Positions 23,058 to 34,847 of a stretch of DNA of 64,000 nucleotides are shown piece by piece. Source of the stretch: Alisma plantago-aquatica (lineage: Eukaryota; Streptophyta; Magnoliopsida; Alismatales; Alismataceae). The notes beneath the pieces are model-generated. The model was not told where the DNA came from. It did not search any database and worked only from the letters and a program-made list of their open reading frames with translations. The stretch is from positions 1,620,977,211 to 1,621,041,210 of the forward strand of contig OY856409.1 of NCBI GenBank assembly GCA_963693085.1, given 5' to 3'. The translations under genes were made by a program, and so were the position numbers. Numbering within the stretch: position 1 is the first letter of the stretch; each line of letters begins with the position of its first letter.

Positions 23058-23663
23058 TCAGATCTAGGTGATGCTCATTGGATATCTGTGAAGAACATCC
23101 TCAAGTACTTGAGAAGGACTAAGGATCAGTTCTTGGTCTACAACAAAGAGGAAGAGTTGGTGGTAAAAAGTTCCACTGATGCAAGCTTCCAGACTGATCA
23201 AGATGATTACAAGTCGCAATCAGGTATCATGTTTTTCCTAAACAACAGAGTTGTGAGATGGAAGAGTTCCAAGCAAGAAATAGTTGCCGATTCTACAATA
23301 GAGACAGATTATATTTCTACATCAAGTACAACAAAGGAGGTTGTATGGATCAAGAAGTTCATCACAGGACTTGGGGTCATTCCTAACATTAGTGAGGCAA
23401 TCGAGATATATTGTGACAACAATGGAGCTATTGCATAGGCTAAGGAATCCAGATCACATCAGTGCTCAAAGCATATACAAAAATGATATCATCTCATATG
23501 AGAGATTGTACAGTTAGTAGATGTAAAGATTCACAAAGTACCAACTGACAACAATTTTGTTGATCCCTTAACAAAGACACTTTCACATCAGAAGCATGGT
23601 GGTCATGTAAGATCACTTGAAATATGATTCATGGGTGATTGGATCTAAGTGAAAGTGGGAGTC
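23058..23663 (+). pseudogene. Copia RNase H and 3' internal end
   Basis: The frame of the RT continues: NILKYLRRTKD, YKSQSGIMFFLNN, SKQEIVADST, then TAG at 23436-23438 inside the conserved DNNGAIA...AKE segment. Later peptides (RSHQ, VPTDNNFVDPLTKTLSH) mark the C-terminus. An AGTGGGAGT purine tract ends at the 3' LTR. This region is homologous to the remnant at 2882-3054. Confidence 0.88.
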
Positions 23664-25936
23664 TGTTGGTTATGTATGCCCAGAGAGCCAATCATGGGAT
23701 TATTGCAATGACATAAATGTAAATGATTTGATTATTAATAAAAGGAAAGCTTCCAATTTATTCTATTTGTTTAGTTATGAGATAATGAAATAACATAATA
23801 AATGTCTAGAGAGTGATATTACTCAATGACATATGTCTTCAGGTTGAGGAACTGAGAAATGAGATCATACATATGTTAAGAGTAAATATACATACTCTCA
23901 TTATGTCCCTGATCAGATGTTATTGTGGGAGGTTGATAGACAACAATAATACATATGATCAGAGCATGAGTTAGTTGATGATGAGTCTCATTGGTCATGA
24001 TATGGATATATCAAATCAAGCACACATATACATGTTAGAGAACAGTGTATCAGATAGATTCACTGTGAGACTAACACATAGAATCCATCATCATGGAAGT
24101 CATCGTCATCTCTCATAGTGATGGTGGTGTTTGTGATTCTTAGATCTGAAATCACTAAACTCATCACATGTCATTGGGTATACTGACATCATCAACCACA
24201 ATCCTAAAACATGGGTTGTTATAACAGTGATGATTGGGTGGCTTTGACACATGGGGAGTGACTGTGAGTGATAGATATGAGATTTTTTCCTCCTATGGGA
24301 GCATGATATCATAGGCCTCTTGATTAGAGAGACCGAGAAAATACATGGATATGTACATGTAAGTCAATGTTTTGAGCTTACATATATCTCAGACAATCTG
24401 CTCTGGTTCAAGAAACAAGATTGAATAATAATGAGGGTGACTGCTTCATACCTCTAGTTCAATCTAAATATCAGTGACAAAGGAACTATACAAACATTAT
24501 AACACCATACACAGATTGTAGGTCAAAGTTGTTCCCCAACTTTTCTATTTACTTAGATAGTAATGATGTGCGACTAGGCACTACTCATTGCTTGTGATGT
24601 CATAAGTAGTTATGGACACTCACTTCCAACATAAAATGGGACCTATAGGGCCTTACACATAGGTCTTGACCTAGAAGAGGAGTTCAAATCTCAAATGACA
24701 GTCGAATTAAGTACTAAAGTGTTCATGCATTTGATTTAGGCAACAAATAGACTGACAACACCTCCAAATGCCCATCTCAAGTGTTGAGACGCCCGTCTGG
24801 AAGTGTCAATTGGCCATCTCAAGAATTGAGATAGGCGTCTGGGTGTCAGGCTGGTTGTGAGTTGAATTTGGCCAAGGAACAAACTGACCCAACCAAACTG
24901 GCTCGACTCGGGTCACCAGATGATCGTATGGGTGTACCGAGATAGCAATCTCGCATGGGCGAGATGGTCCAATTCGGTCGGGGAAGGTTCTAGATGTTTC
25001 CATGTTCATTTGGCTTGAGTAATACTTGTTGTACAAGGAAATCAATGTCTACAATTGATGAGAATTAAAATTCCAAATTTGTGTACAACTGGGAAACTTC
25101 GAAGCAACTATCTCGCAGTGCAAGACGGCCACCTGAGTTTGTCAAACAGCTATTTCTGTTGTCGCAAGTTGCAAAATTTCTAGGATTGTTGTGAAAATTT
25201 GAGATCTTCCAGTCCTTTCCTCTCCCGTACATTCATCTTGTATCAGATAGCAACTAGGAACCTTGACAATGGCCTCTACTATATATAGAGGGATACTGGG
25301 GACTTCCTAGAGCACAACACAGACAATTGAGAAATAGTTTCTATGACAAACATTGTCCTCTTTGGTTGTGGTAACCAAGAGAGCCCAAGCAAGTTCTACT
25401 CGACTAGGAAGGAACAACACGGGAAAGAGCAATTGAGTTCATTATTGTGGGAGAGCAATTTGATGACTAGTACAACAATGAGAGAGACAACCCTTCCTGA
25501 TCATTCTAGTAGGATGACATGAGTTCTAGCCGGTATGTGTGGACTACCATAGAGGCGAGAGGTTGTTGTATGTCACTCAGAGGACAACGTCAACCAGTAG
25601 TCCATGACAAGAGGAGCTGATGAAGAAGAAGATGCTCGTGGATGCAGTCTTTTGTGTGACCAAGAGGAGTTGCAACAATCCTACTGCCTGAGGTGCATAT
25701 TAGAGGGTGAAACAGTTAGACGAGTCCCAATACAACAAAGAGTTGTACAGACATCGTCTAAGGTAGTTGCACATCAATGACGATGAGGATATGCCATTAG
25801 ACTTGCTCTAAGACTAGGTATATCCTCAAAACCATCCTTCATGCATTATAGTTATTGACACATTCTACTGATTATGGGGAATATGGTAGATAAAATTTTA
25901 AATTCCTCTTCCTTCTCTGTGCCATATCTCCCAACA
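23664..25936 (+). repeat. Copia 3' LTR
   Basis: Starts TGTTGGTTATGTATG and ends CCCAACA; about 2.27 kb. It has the best-kept TATA-like box of the three copies, CTATATATAG at 25279-25288, and the palindromic ATCTCAAGAATTGAGAT near 24817. Confidence 0.88.
25279..25288 (+). promoter_or_regulatory. TATA box of copia 3' LTR
   Basis: CTATATATAG inside a short palindrome (CTCTACTATATATAGAG). It is conserved in the truncated LTR (1711-1720) and mutated in the 5' LTR. Confidence 0.45.
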
Positions 25937-27717
25937 CATCTTACATGATGGTAAAGTAGAATACCTAAATGTACTTTTTGGGAGGCTTCATCATCAATTG
26001 AAACTCTACCATAAGAAATAATATTTTTGTAGTTTATACACATAAGATGATAAGAATGTTCACACATACCAATATTAAGATGATGAAATCACTGCTCAAA
26101 TCTCACTCACATGCTCAAAAGGCCTTGTTACTAATTGACCAAGGTGTATATGAACCCACAAACATCTATCCATCAGAATGAAAGACATCTCAAACTACAA
26201 ACGCCTTCAAATTTGAAGAATCTATAGCATCCCACCCTTCTTCTCATCATATCACACAATCACATCAATATAACCAAAACATTTTTATCCCAATTGAAGA
26301 TTACACCATAAATGCTTCTAGCAAACTTACCTTCTCTCCATTGTTAAAATACCTTATACATAGGATAACATGACCGTATAAAACTACATATCTTATGATG
26401 AGATACTTCAATCATCTACAACACATATCTATGGATAAAGGCATGCTCCTGTCATAAAGATTATATGTAATGACATATTCACTTGGTACACAATGGACAA
26501 CATCAACAACTTGTAAATTACTCTAAAATGCTAGAGACAATAAACTAGTGGTTTTGGACCAACTAACAAAGCTACTTCTTTGCATGCTTGTTGGGTACCC
26601 ACCTTACATTTCAAGTGAGGGCTATATTGATGGATGACTTGATTTCCTTACAAGAATACTAAGTAGAGAGACCATTTCCAACCTAATCCTCCTCAACCAC
26701 AGTGAATAAGAATATGAATATGTCACTTTCATCTATATGACCCTATAGCGATGCTTTCTTTCAGAAATAATTCAACATATTCAAGATTATAGAAGAATCT
26801 AGGTGAGGCCTTTGTTTTCCTCCTTTTGGATTATGCATTTCACCCTTCTTTGAGACATGAAGGAGTCATGTATGAACCCCAAAAGGCCCCCATATGAACA
26901 TTGTTTAGTTTATGTCTCCATTATTGTAATTGGTTGTGTAGACCATTAAGAGAGGCTAGATAAGGGCCATGAAACTTTCATACCCATCTTATAATATTTT
27001 TTACTAAAAATTTGAATTCTAGTTCTATTTCAAAGATAAATAATTATTGAAAATCTGCATATGGTTTCCACTCTTCCTCCCTCAATATTAGTTTTGCGAT
27101 GCATGTGTTAGTTCACATTCATCTATTTCTTTCTAGTATTTGAGCACCTTTGCTCCCCACTTCCATGGAGATCCTTGTAATAGACCAAACATTCTTCCAT
27201 TAAGTTCAATATGTACATATTTGTTGTTGGGTTTTATTGTGGTTGTCATTTTAACATTGATAGCAAACCTCCTCTCACTTGAGAGGATATCAATATATTG
27301 GGTTATGCATGCACATTAGGAAGATCATTATAATAGCATACCCCATTTGTAAGATCAACTCTCTAACAAGCCTCCTTTTCTTAGAACTATAAGTGGTATA
27401 CTTTAAGAAAACTCAACATTCTTTGTTAGACTCCCTCATAATATGCATCTTGCCTTGATGAACAAGAATGTTGACATCCTCTTTCGCGAAACTTTGCACA
27501 TGTGCAACATCCTACATCATGTATTGGTTCCTAAAGAAAATCATGTCTTCCTCATGAAAACACTCACAATTATATTGTATATTGTCTACCTTTATTTAGA
27601 GTTTTCTCAAGAAACCTCCATATTCTTGTCCTATTTTTTGCCCTCTCATCTTCTTTGTCATCTAGATTCCTTGTTTGTCTTTTTGTTTTACATTCCTATT
27701 GAGTAGAAGCAACTAGG
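25937..27717. other. Unassigned sequence
   Basis: AT-rich, with no repeated copies elsewhere in the window. The longest open frame (27443-27706, +) has no recognisable domain and a hydrophobic, low-complexity look. No gene is supported. Confidence 0.5.
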
Positions 27718-28170
27718 GTTGCAAATGGTTGCTAGAGTAGGGTAGGGAAAAGGATTACTAGTACCCTTATTAACGTCAAAGTTGCAAGTAACAGATAGGA
27801 TAATTATCCTTCTCTTAAAAAACTTTAACCCACCCTTACCCTCAACTGTTTACCCATAGGGTAGGTGGTTAGGATAACTTATGTAGGACTGTCCCACATT
27901 TATAATCCGAGTGCCACTTTCAGATCTAAGTGCCACATAGCATATTAAGATAATTAGTTATTTTATTAAGTTTTCATATTTTAAAGTTTATTATGTAATT
28001 GTTTTGGTTTTAGAATCTAATTATAATGTTAAAGACTTACTTGTAAATTATTAATTAATTAGTTTTTAATTCTTATTTTAATTTAGTCTTTGGTAGAAAG
28101 AAGGCAATTAGGGCTTTCCGCATGCTATCTATATAAGCACATGCTTGGAGCATTGTCCAACTGAGTTGAA

Positions 28171-28408
28171 TGATATGAATTAGTTTTGTTTGCAACATGG
28201 GTAACATTAATAACTGGTGAAATGACTAAAACAACATAAATTTAGATATATAGTATTTTTAACAATCATTTTGTATTGTATGTCCTACATGATATGAATT
28301 AGTTTTGTTTGTGACATGGGTAACATTAATAACCGGTGAAATGACTAAAACAACATAAATTTAGATATATAGTATTTTCAACAATCATTTTGTATGGTAT
28401 GTCCTACA
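28171..28408. repeat. 119-bp tandem duplication
   Basis: Two adjacent units (28171-28289 and 28290-28408) starting TGATATGAATTAGTTTTG, with only a handful of differences. Non-coding. Confidence 0.92.
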
Positions 28409-28520
28409 TTAACTCCAAAACACTTTTAAAACTAATTTAAATAATACTAAGTTATGCTTTTGGTGATATGCACCCAAACACTAGTATGTAACCCAACATT
28501 CATGTTTACAAATAATGTCT

Positions 28521-29523
28521 TTTTTTTAAAGACACCACATTCATTATATTAAAGCCATACAGCTTCTACATGTAAAGGGAGATACACCAATCAAACACAA
28601 AAAGGTAAAGAGCAGATACAATAACCAGAAACTCATATCAGAACATGATAAGTACAATGATGTATTGATCTCTCTTCTATATCGCTGACTAAAATAACTT
28701 TTTATGAGAGATTCCTTCAACTTGAGATTATATCTGATATAAAGTATATGCTCCAAACCAGTGACCAAAGAAGGGATCACCTTCGCACTTGCTGCCATAT
28801 AACACAACCAAGCAAACCAACACAAAGGTGAACCACAACAACACACACGCCTACATACAACGTTGCAACAAGACATGAAGCAAAGCAACAAGAAGGAAAA
28901 ACACACACAGAAAAACAGTCGAACAGGTAGTGTGCACCACCTAGGTAGCTTCCGGGAAGGGAGCCAAAATCCCAACGAAACCACCACCGAGGACAAGAGG
29001 GCCCTGGCAAGTGCGAGGTGGGGGGTAGAGGGCGCAGGGAACCCCACCACCGCTTCCAACCAGCTCCGCAGTCCCTACACGCTCAAGCATCGCCTGAGTG
29101 GAAGGACAAACAGAGGGGCAAAGGCACCTCCAGCAACATAGTTCCCCCGCTTGATCTCCAGTCCCTATCGACGTTCCAGGGGGTGCCCAACTCGCCGACT
29201 GACTACTAGGTAATGAGCACACCTGCAAACGAGAAAAGATGAAAGAAAAAGAGAAAGCTCAGCCACCGAGAGCCGCCACACAGGAGAGGCCTCGAGCAGG
29301 CAGGTACTGTGATGAAACGAGTAGGGAGAGAGGAAGATCGCCCAGGGGAGAAGGTCGCACCCGTCTGCCAACCGTCCGCCTCCCTCCCCGCTGAGCAAAT
29401 TCCGCCGCCAAGGAAACCTAGTGGAACGCCAGAGCGCCGCAAGCCCCATCTCTCCTTTTTTATAAACCCACTTTTTTTATCGTACACGTGCACTCAATTT
29501 GGAAATACAACTCAAATGCCTTG
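28521..29523 (-). mobile_element. 1.0-kb LINE-like retroposon with poly(A) tail
   Basis: A 1,003-bp insert flanked by an identical 13-bp TSD, ACAAATAATGTCT (28508-28520 and 29524-29536). On the minus strand it starts GC-rich and ends in a run of A, with the near-tail sequence TATGGCTTTAATATAATGAA typical of plant LINE 3' ends. A 171-codon minus frame (29059-28544) spans it, but is Cys/Leu-rich and unlike LINE ORF proteins. It could be a deleted LINE or a retroposed transcript. Confidence 0.8.
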
Positions 29524-29903
29524 ACAAATAATGTCTCTTTTTCAAATACATTATTTATTATTGAGTAGTTCTTTTTTCTCTTGAATATATGATTATAAAA
29601 TATTACATGATACCAAATGTTTAATTAAACTATTGGAATAAAAAAATAGCACAAATGAAGCAAGTAGCATAGGCATGTCCAAGTTTTTAATATGAGTTAG
29701 AAGCCCACATTATTAATTCAATTATATACAAATGGGTAAATGGATGAAATAGGTAGAATAAAAAATTTTCATTTATCCTAACCATTTAAGGTGTATGTAA
29801 AAGATAAACAAGTTGTGGGTGAAAATATGCTTACCCTTATTCTCTCATATATCACATGAGTGATGGATAAATGGGTAATATCCTACCCCATTTACAACCA
29901 TAG

Positions 29904-31690
29904 TAGCTAGGTGGTAAATAGGGTGATGGTGGGCATGAGGAAGGGTGGGAAATAATGATCTTTCTCTAGCCATTTATTGCTTCTACTGTTCTACATAAGC
30001 AAAAAATATGCCCAAGGGAACCGACTACTTGGGAATAAAACTATTACAAGTGAGTGTTAAGAGTAAAGTCAATAAAATTACATCGGAAAGAACATGGACC
30101 AGCTTGACCTAGAAAAAGCTAAGGTTGGTTCTTGTCAACCAGGGCCCTTTTGGGTTGACAAAAATAGATAACGTTCCTTTGATTAAACATTCAAATCCGT
30201 ATAGTTTTTATAATATATCATAATGACAAAATGAGTATTATGTATTATTTTTACCATGCTTTGAATATTGCTCTAACAATTATTGCTCTAGTTTGATTTA
30301 GGGTTACATTTTTTAGAAACTAAATTGACTTTAGCACTTTTCTAAGAACAGGGACTGGACGGGTTCTAACTTGGACAATTTTGTGTCCACACCTATGCTT
30401 GTCTGACATGCAACTACCCAAAACTTTTTTCCGACACCCTTGTTTCTTTTTTATGCTTGGTCTCACGTACCCTACTTGTCTAAGCCATGAGCAACGGGTC
30501 AAATTCGTTTGGAGTGATCTTCAACCAATCTATATCACTACTCACTCACTCAAACCAACTAAGACGAGGCAGTTTGGTTTCAGCCACCGCATTGACCATG
30601 CTTGCTTGGCCCTCTCTCTAACCACACTCCTGTCCAGTTGGTAGTTAGGCAACGGAATCGTGTCCAATTTTGAGAGCGGGAGCAATACACGCTGCATCAT
30701 ATTTTTAGACACCAACCACAAGCATAAGGAGCCACTGTATAGCCATCAATGATTGTTCATAACAGTAAAGAATAGAAAAGAAAAGTTGGGTTGGTTTGTG
30801 GATAAGGCTGGCGAAGCAGGAAGGTAGGGTGGTCGGTGGTGGTGGAAGAAGCAAGCATTATTTCGCCTGACCTGCTCCATCCAGCACCCGTACGCACTCT
30901 CACTAGTTACCTCGTGGCTTCCTTCAGTTCTCTGTCGACTGAGTTCATTGCTGGTGGTCCCACTGGTGAATTGATGAGGTCCCCCACCTCGGTTACAACA
31001 GGTGTAGGGCCGGATTATTAGCAAGAACTGCAAGCCAGAGATGGAGGAAGGCTGCTAGTGTCCTAGGGCTGCCGGGACTTAGGAGAAAATGAAGGGAGAT
31101 ACTCGATATCTTTTGATGATATCTTAACTTTTAGATTCATAACACCTTTAAAGCAAAGATCAATGATCTATATTCGTTTTTGCTTTGCTTTCAGAGAAGA
31201 CTGAACATCCTTTGATCTTAGGCCTTCCCCGTCGATGCCTGTCGGTTTTGCTGAAGTATACACTCAATCCGATTTTTTTGCCCCTCTTGATCTTTCTTGT
31301 CAGTTCAGTCGTCTGAACTCTGAATGGGACGGCACAAAACTCGCTATCACATCATTTCAGAGTGGCCTCTTGAGTACATCTAGGCATATAATTCACTGGA
31401 TTCTGCGCTGGGACATCGCCCCCAGCCAATAATTCATTCCAAACGCACTGTTCGCTTTTTGGATTTTGCGCTGGCTTGGTAGAATCCTCGTACGGCATCG
31501 TTTGGCCTCATTATCATACACACATCCATGTCTGATTCCTTTTCCATTTTTTCTTCCCTCAAGGAATGAATATTATTATTATTCTATTGTCAATGGATTA
31601 TTTTTACACGTTAGTGAACTATCTTTGTGTGTTAATTATCTATTAGCATCATTTTATGCGTGGATATAATAAGATTGTATTTGGTCGTCA
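29904..31690. other. Unassigned sequence
   Basis: Single-copy in this window. 30340-31480 has a more balanced base composition, with several short open frames (for example 30381-30644 and 31235-31432 on +), but none has a recognisable motif, exon boundary or codon pattern to defend a gene call. Confidence 0.45.
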
Positions 31691-33072
31691 AACATTTTAT
31701 TTTTGGTCGTCAAACAATCCTATTTGAGTGTCATTAAGATGTTCTTGGGTGTCAATTAACTTGTTGTTGGATGTGAAGTACACTTACACCATATTCAATG
31801 TATAAGTCATATTTGAGAGTTATTAAGTTGTTCTTGAGTGTTAAACAAATCTATTTAGGCATCATTATGTTGTTATTGATTGTCAATTATTCCTATTGGT
31901 CTGGTGTAAGTCATGAGATCCTTCGAACTTATTTTCTAGAAACTCTAGTTCAGTTTTTGGAACTTAAGTTCCATTCACTTCCATGTGATTGGTTTGTTGT
32001 AAGTGTAAATGTAGAAATCATTAAAAATATTATTATTTTTTATTGTATAATAAAAATAAGTGAGGATGGCAAAGACATAAAAAAGAATCATATCTGTAAA
32101 AATTCATAATATTCTTAAATCATAATAACCACAACAAGTAGTTATGGTACAGATATTGCTCCTTTAAAATATTTTATTATGGTACAATTATAATCTTAAT
32201 AAAAATATTATGATTAAAATCACATCACAATATTTTTATTTCACTTTGTGTATACAAATTATTGTAATAATATCCGCATTTTATGTGCTTGAAAATTTAA
32301 ATTTTGGTTCATCATTGTTTAACGCAATGTAGAATATTATTTTTTATATTATTTCTGTAGAGAATTTTTACTATATTTTTCGTGCATGGTTATAGTTAAT
32401 CATCATTTTTTGCATCAAATATTTAAACATTAAGAATAAAAATATATTACGTAAATCACATTGTTTTCACATGGTGTGGTGTTTTTTTCATGATATTTGT
32501 ATTTTTTATTTTGTAGATTGTACTGATAATAGTGGTTATAGTGTTAAATATTTTACATAGTGCGATTATAGTGTATGATATTTGTCATATTATGTTGTAG
32601 TTTTAGCAACAAACTATATCATCACCATTAATATTTCTAGTCATAAATATTTTTACATGTGTCACTTTAATGAATGAAGAATATAATTGTATAAGAAATA
32701 TTGTTAGTTGTCCCGAAACTCATTTTTCACTCTTTTTAAGAGGAAACTCAAGAACTGTATTTTGTATGTAAGTCTATAACTCCTCAGAAGTCATGGAACT
32801 CAAGTTCTAACATTTACTTTAAACCAATCATGAAAAAACACTCAAGGAACTCCACTTCATGTGTTTTTTGGACCAATTACGACAAATCAATCGGAGCCTT
32901 AGTTGTGATTTTACACATCCAATATTTACTTGGGAGCCATTTTTATGATTCTGGGTATCAATGAACCATTTTAGGACATCAATTAACCATCTCTGAGTGT
33001 CAATTAGCTATTTCTAGGTGCCATTAAGTTGTTGTCGAGTGTGAAGTATCCTTACACATTATTTATTGCATA
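31691..33072. repeat. Degenerate tandem repeat, left part
   Basis: Phrases such as GTGTCAAACAAATCTATTTAG, CATCATTATGTTGTT and GTGAAGTA-CTTACAC recur with a spacing near 280 bp. About 31911-32890 does not follow the pattern and looks like older inserted AT-rich sequence with GGAACTTAAGTTCCAT-type motifs near both ends. The array resumes after CACTA 2 at 53052. Confidence 0.7.
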
Positions 33073-33560
33073 CACTACTACAGAAACAACATTCAATGTC
33101 GCTTTTTTAGGCGTCGGTTATTTAGGGAAACTGACGCCTATAATAATCAATGTCGGTTATTTAGAAAAACCGACGTCTATATTCAAAGACAAGCCAGACA
33201 CGGGTACCTCTTTGTATTCAGCGTCGGCCGGGTATAACAAACCGACGCCTAAAATCGCCCGCGAAATCCAATTTTCGAGTGAAAAAAAATTTGGCCCCAA
33301 AGTGTCACATACAGTGGCGGTGGTTTAACTATTAACCGACCCCTATTTAAGATGAAAATTTGTGCGAAAAGTTCCACTTTCAGTGTTAGTTATCCTTTGA
33401 TAACCGACGCTGAAAATGGTTCCCGCCAAATAATTTAGGGTAAAGATTGTCTAATTGGACATCGGTTTTTTACTATCAACCGACGCTTGAGAGTAATATG
33501 CGTCAGTTTTGTAGATAACTGACGCCGTTGACCAACTTAATAGACCCGATCACCCGACTC
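33073..33560 (+). repeat. CACTA 2 5' terminal and subterminal repeats
   Basis: TIR at 33073-33085, then GCGTCGGTTATT / AAACCGACGCC repeats in both orientations to about 33525. The motifs are the same as in CACTA 1, so one binding protein could serve both. Confidence 0.85.
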
Positions 33561-33599
33561 TTCCCCCTTTCTTCCTATTTCATCGTGATATTTCTCCTG

Positions 33600-33900
33600 T
33601 GCTCGCCACTCTCGCCTAAAATCGTCTGACGACCCCCGCTGTTGCTCGCTGCCGCTGCTGCTGGTGTGCCTCTGCTTGCCGCCACCACCGCCGCATCCTC
33701 TTTCTGCTACTGTCGCCGCTTGCCACCACTACTGCTCTGCTCTTCTCTGCTGCTCTTCTCTTCTCTTGGTGCCACCGCGAGCGTCGCTCTGCTCTGCTTT
33801 TCACCTGCTCGCCGCCACTGCTGTCGGCGCTCGCCGCCGCTCTTCTCCACGCTAGCTCCAGGTAGCCCTAGCTCCTTACCCTAGCTCCTTCTCCCTAGCT
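33600..33900. other. GC-rich leader block of CACTA 2
   Basis: GCC/CTC-rich, CpG-rich block placed like 8514-8890 in CACTA 1. Open frames on both strands are low-complexity shadows of the composition. Three short repeats of CTAGCTCCTTA-like sequence close it (33868-33908). Confidence 0.55.
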
Positions 33901-33907
33901 CCTTACT

Positions 33908-34003
33908 AACAACAAGCACATCCGTGGCTGTGTTGGCCTACCACGGCCGTTCTGGATAGCACGACCGTGGTAGGCCAACACAGCCACGACCATGCTTGCT
34001 GTT
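33908..34003. repeat. 96-bp near-perfect hairpin
   Basis: Arms 33908-33950 and 33961-34003 pair over 43 bp with about four mismatches around a 10-nt loop (TCTGGATAGC). The arms carry ACCACGGCCGT and TGTGTTGGCC. Size and pairing resemble a small-RNA precursor; related CACGGCCGTG motifs occur in the subterminal regions of both CACTA elements. Confidence 0.88.
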
Positions 34004-34190
34004 GGTAATGATATGGACAAATCTTTATGTAATGCTTTATGTAAATCCTTGGATATGAATAAATCTTTTGCTTGCATATATTTGTGCTTCTAATCCTAAT
34101 GTTTGACCTAATTCAGTAAATTTTGATGCATGTTGAAATAAGATTTAAACTTGTCCATTCTAGCATCCTAATTTGATTTGATTAAATCTA

Positions 34191-34258
34191 ACATTGATGA
34201 AACCCTAACATCAATTGTGATGAAACCCTAACATTAATTGTGATGAAACCCTAACATG
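34191..34258. repeat. Three tandem GATGAAACCCTAACAT units
   Basis: About 24-bp units with telobox-like AAACCCTAA, directly before the gypsy insertion site. Confidence 0.85.
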
Positions 34259-34838
34259 TACATATCTATTATTGTAAGGACCCTGACCTTCGTCTAGGGC
34301 TTACCCTGTTTGCTTTGCTTAACCCTAGTGTTTTGGTGCTTGCTAATCACCTTTAGTGGTGATTAGGGATTGGTTGTGCTTTTTTGAGAGTTGGTGGTGC
34401 TACTTGCAAATAATCCAAGTCTAGGGTTTTGTAGGCAAGTTTTCCACCTTGTGAGGTGTTTCTCTCTCTTTGCTTCCTCTAGGGTTGAGAGGAAGGCTTG
34501 GGCTTGTTGCTTGAGTTCTTTGGGCCTTGGTTGAGTTTGTTTGGGCCTTGAGGTGCCTTGTTTGGGCTTGGTTGAGCCTTGTATCGGCCAAGAGGTGTTT
34601 GTGTCGGCCAAGTTGAGTGTGTGTCGCCCATGGAAATGGTGTGTGTCACCCATGGAGCAACATGTTGTGTCGCCCATGATGCTTTCCCTAGCTTGACCTT
34701 GTTTGGTGGACACTTGGAGCACACCTTGGACAAGTGGATAAGGCTATTGGTAGAGTGGTGGCTTGATCTCTAGGACAAGTGTCCTTTGGGTAGGTGACAC
34801 CTTGCCATGCTCCACCTTGTTTTCTCCTCCCTTTCCTT

Positions 34839-34847
34839 CTATATAGG
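34839..34847 (+). promoter_or_regulatory. TATA box of gypsy 5' LTR
   Basis: CTATATAGG after a CT-rich run. It is identical in the 3' LTR (43497-43505 region), with GGTTCCTTCCTTAGC downstream in both. The likely start of element transcription is a few tens of bases after it. Confidence 0.55.

Larger units (their letters stand above)
3055..25936 (+). mobile_element. Ty1/copia retrotransposon, interrupted by two later insertions
   Basis: LTRs at 3055-5257 and 23664-25936 flank a gag-protease-integrase-RT-RNase H order, which is diagnostic of Ty1/copia. Removing CACTA 1 (8188-16218 plus a 3-bp TSD) and the solo LTR (16803-22021 plus a 5-bp TSD) leaves about 9.6 kb. About 23 mismatches were counted by hand in the first ~195 bp of the two LTRs, so the element is old. 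No TSD flanks it, because the sequence before 3055 is another copia internal end. All coding parts carry stops and frameshifts, so it is non-autonomous. Confidence 0.9.
27718..29903. mobile_element. Candidate DNA transposon ends (hAT-like), weak
   Basis: Left end GGTTGCAAATGG (about 27718) and right end CCATTTACAACC (to about 29894) are near-perfect inverted repeats. Flanking 8-mers GCAACTAG and GTAGCTAG match at 6 of 8 positions, in line with an 8-bp TSD of a hAT-type element. No transposase is inside; the contents are AT-rich filler, a 119-bp duplication and a retroposon. The match could be chance. Confidence 0.3.

Noticed and set aside
30320..31669. Cluster of short open frames as a possible host gene
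   Set aside because: No domain, no consistent frame or splice pattern, and no homologous copy in the window to show constraint.
33642..33884. Ala/Leu/Ser-rich plus-strand frame as a secreted peptide
   Set aside because: Low-complexity translation of the CACTA 2 GC-rich block, with equivalents open in other frames and strands.
34363..34722. 119-codon antisense open frame conserved in both gypsy LTRs (also 43023-43382)
   Set aside because: Conservation is explained by the LTRs being copies. The text is low-complexity (Gln, Lys, Thr, Pro), matches no family I recognise, and has no promoter or intron signals.
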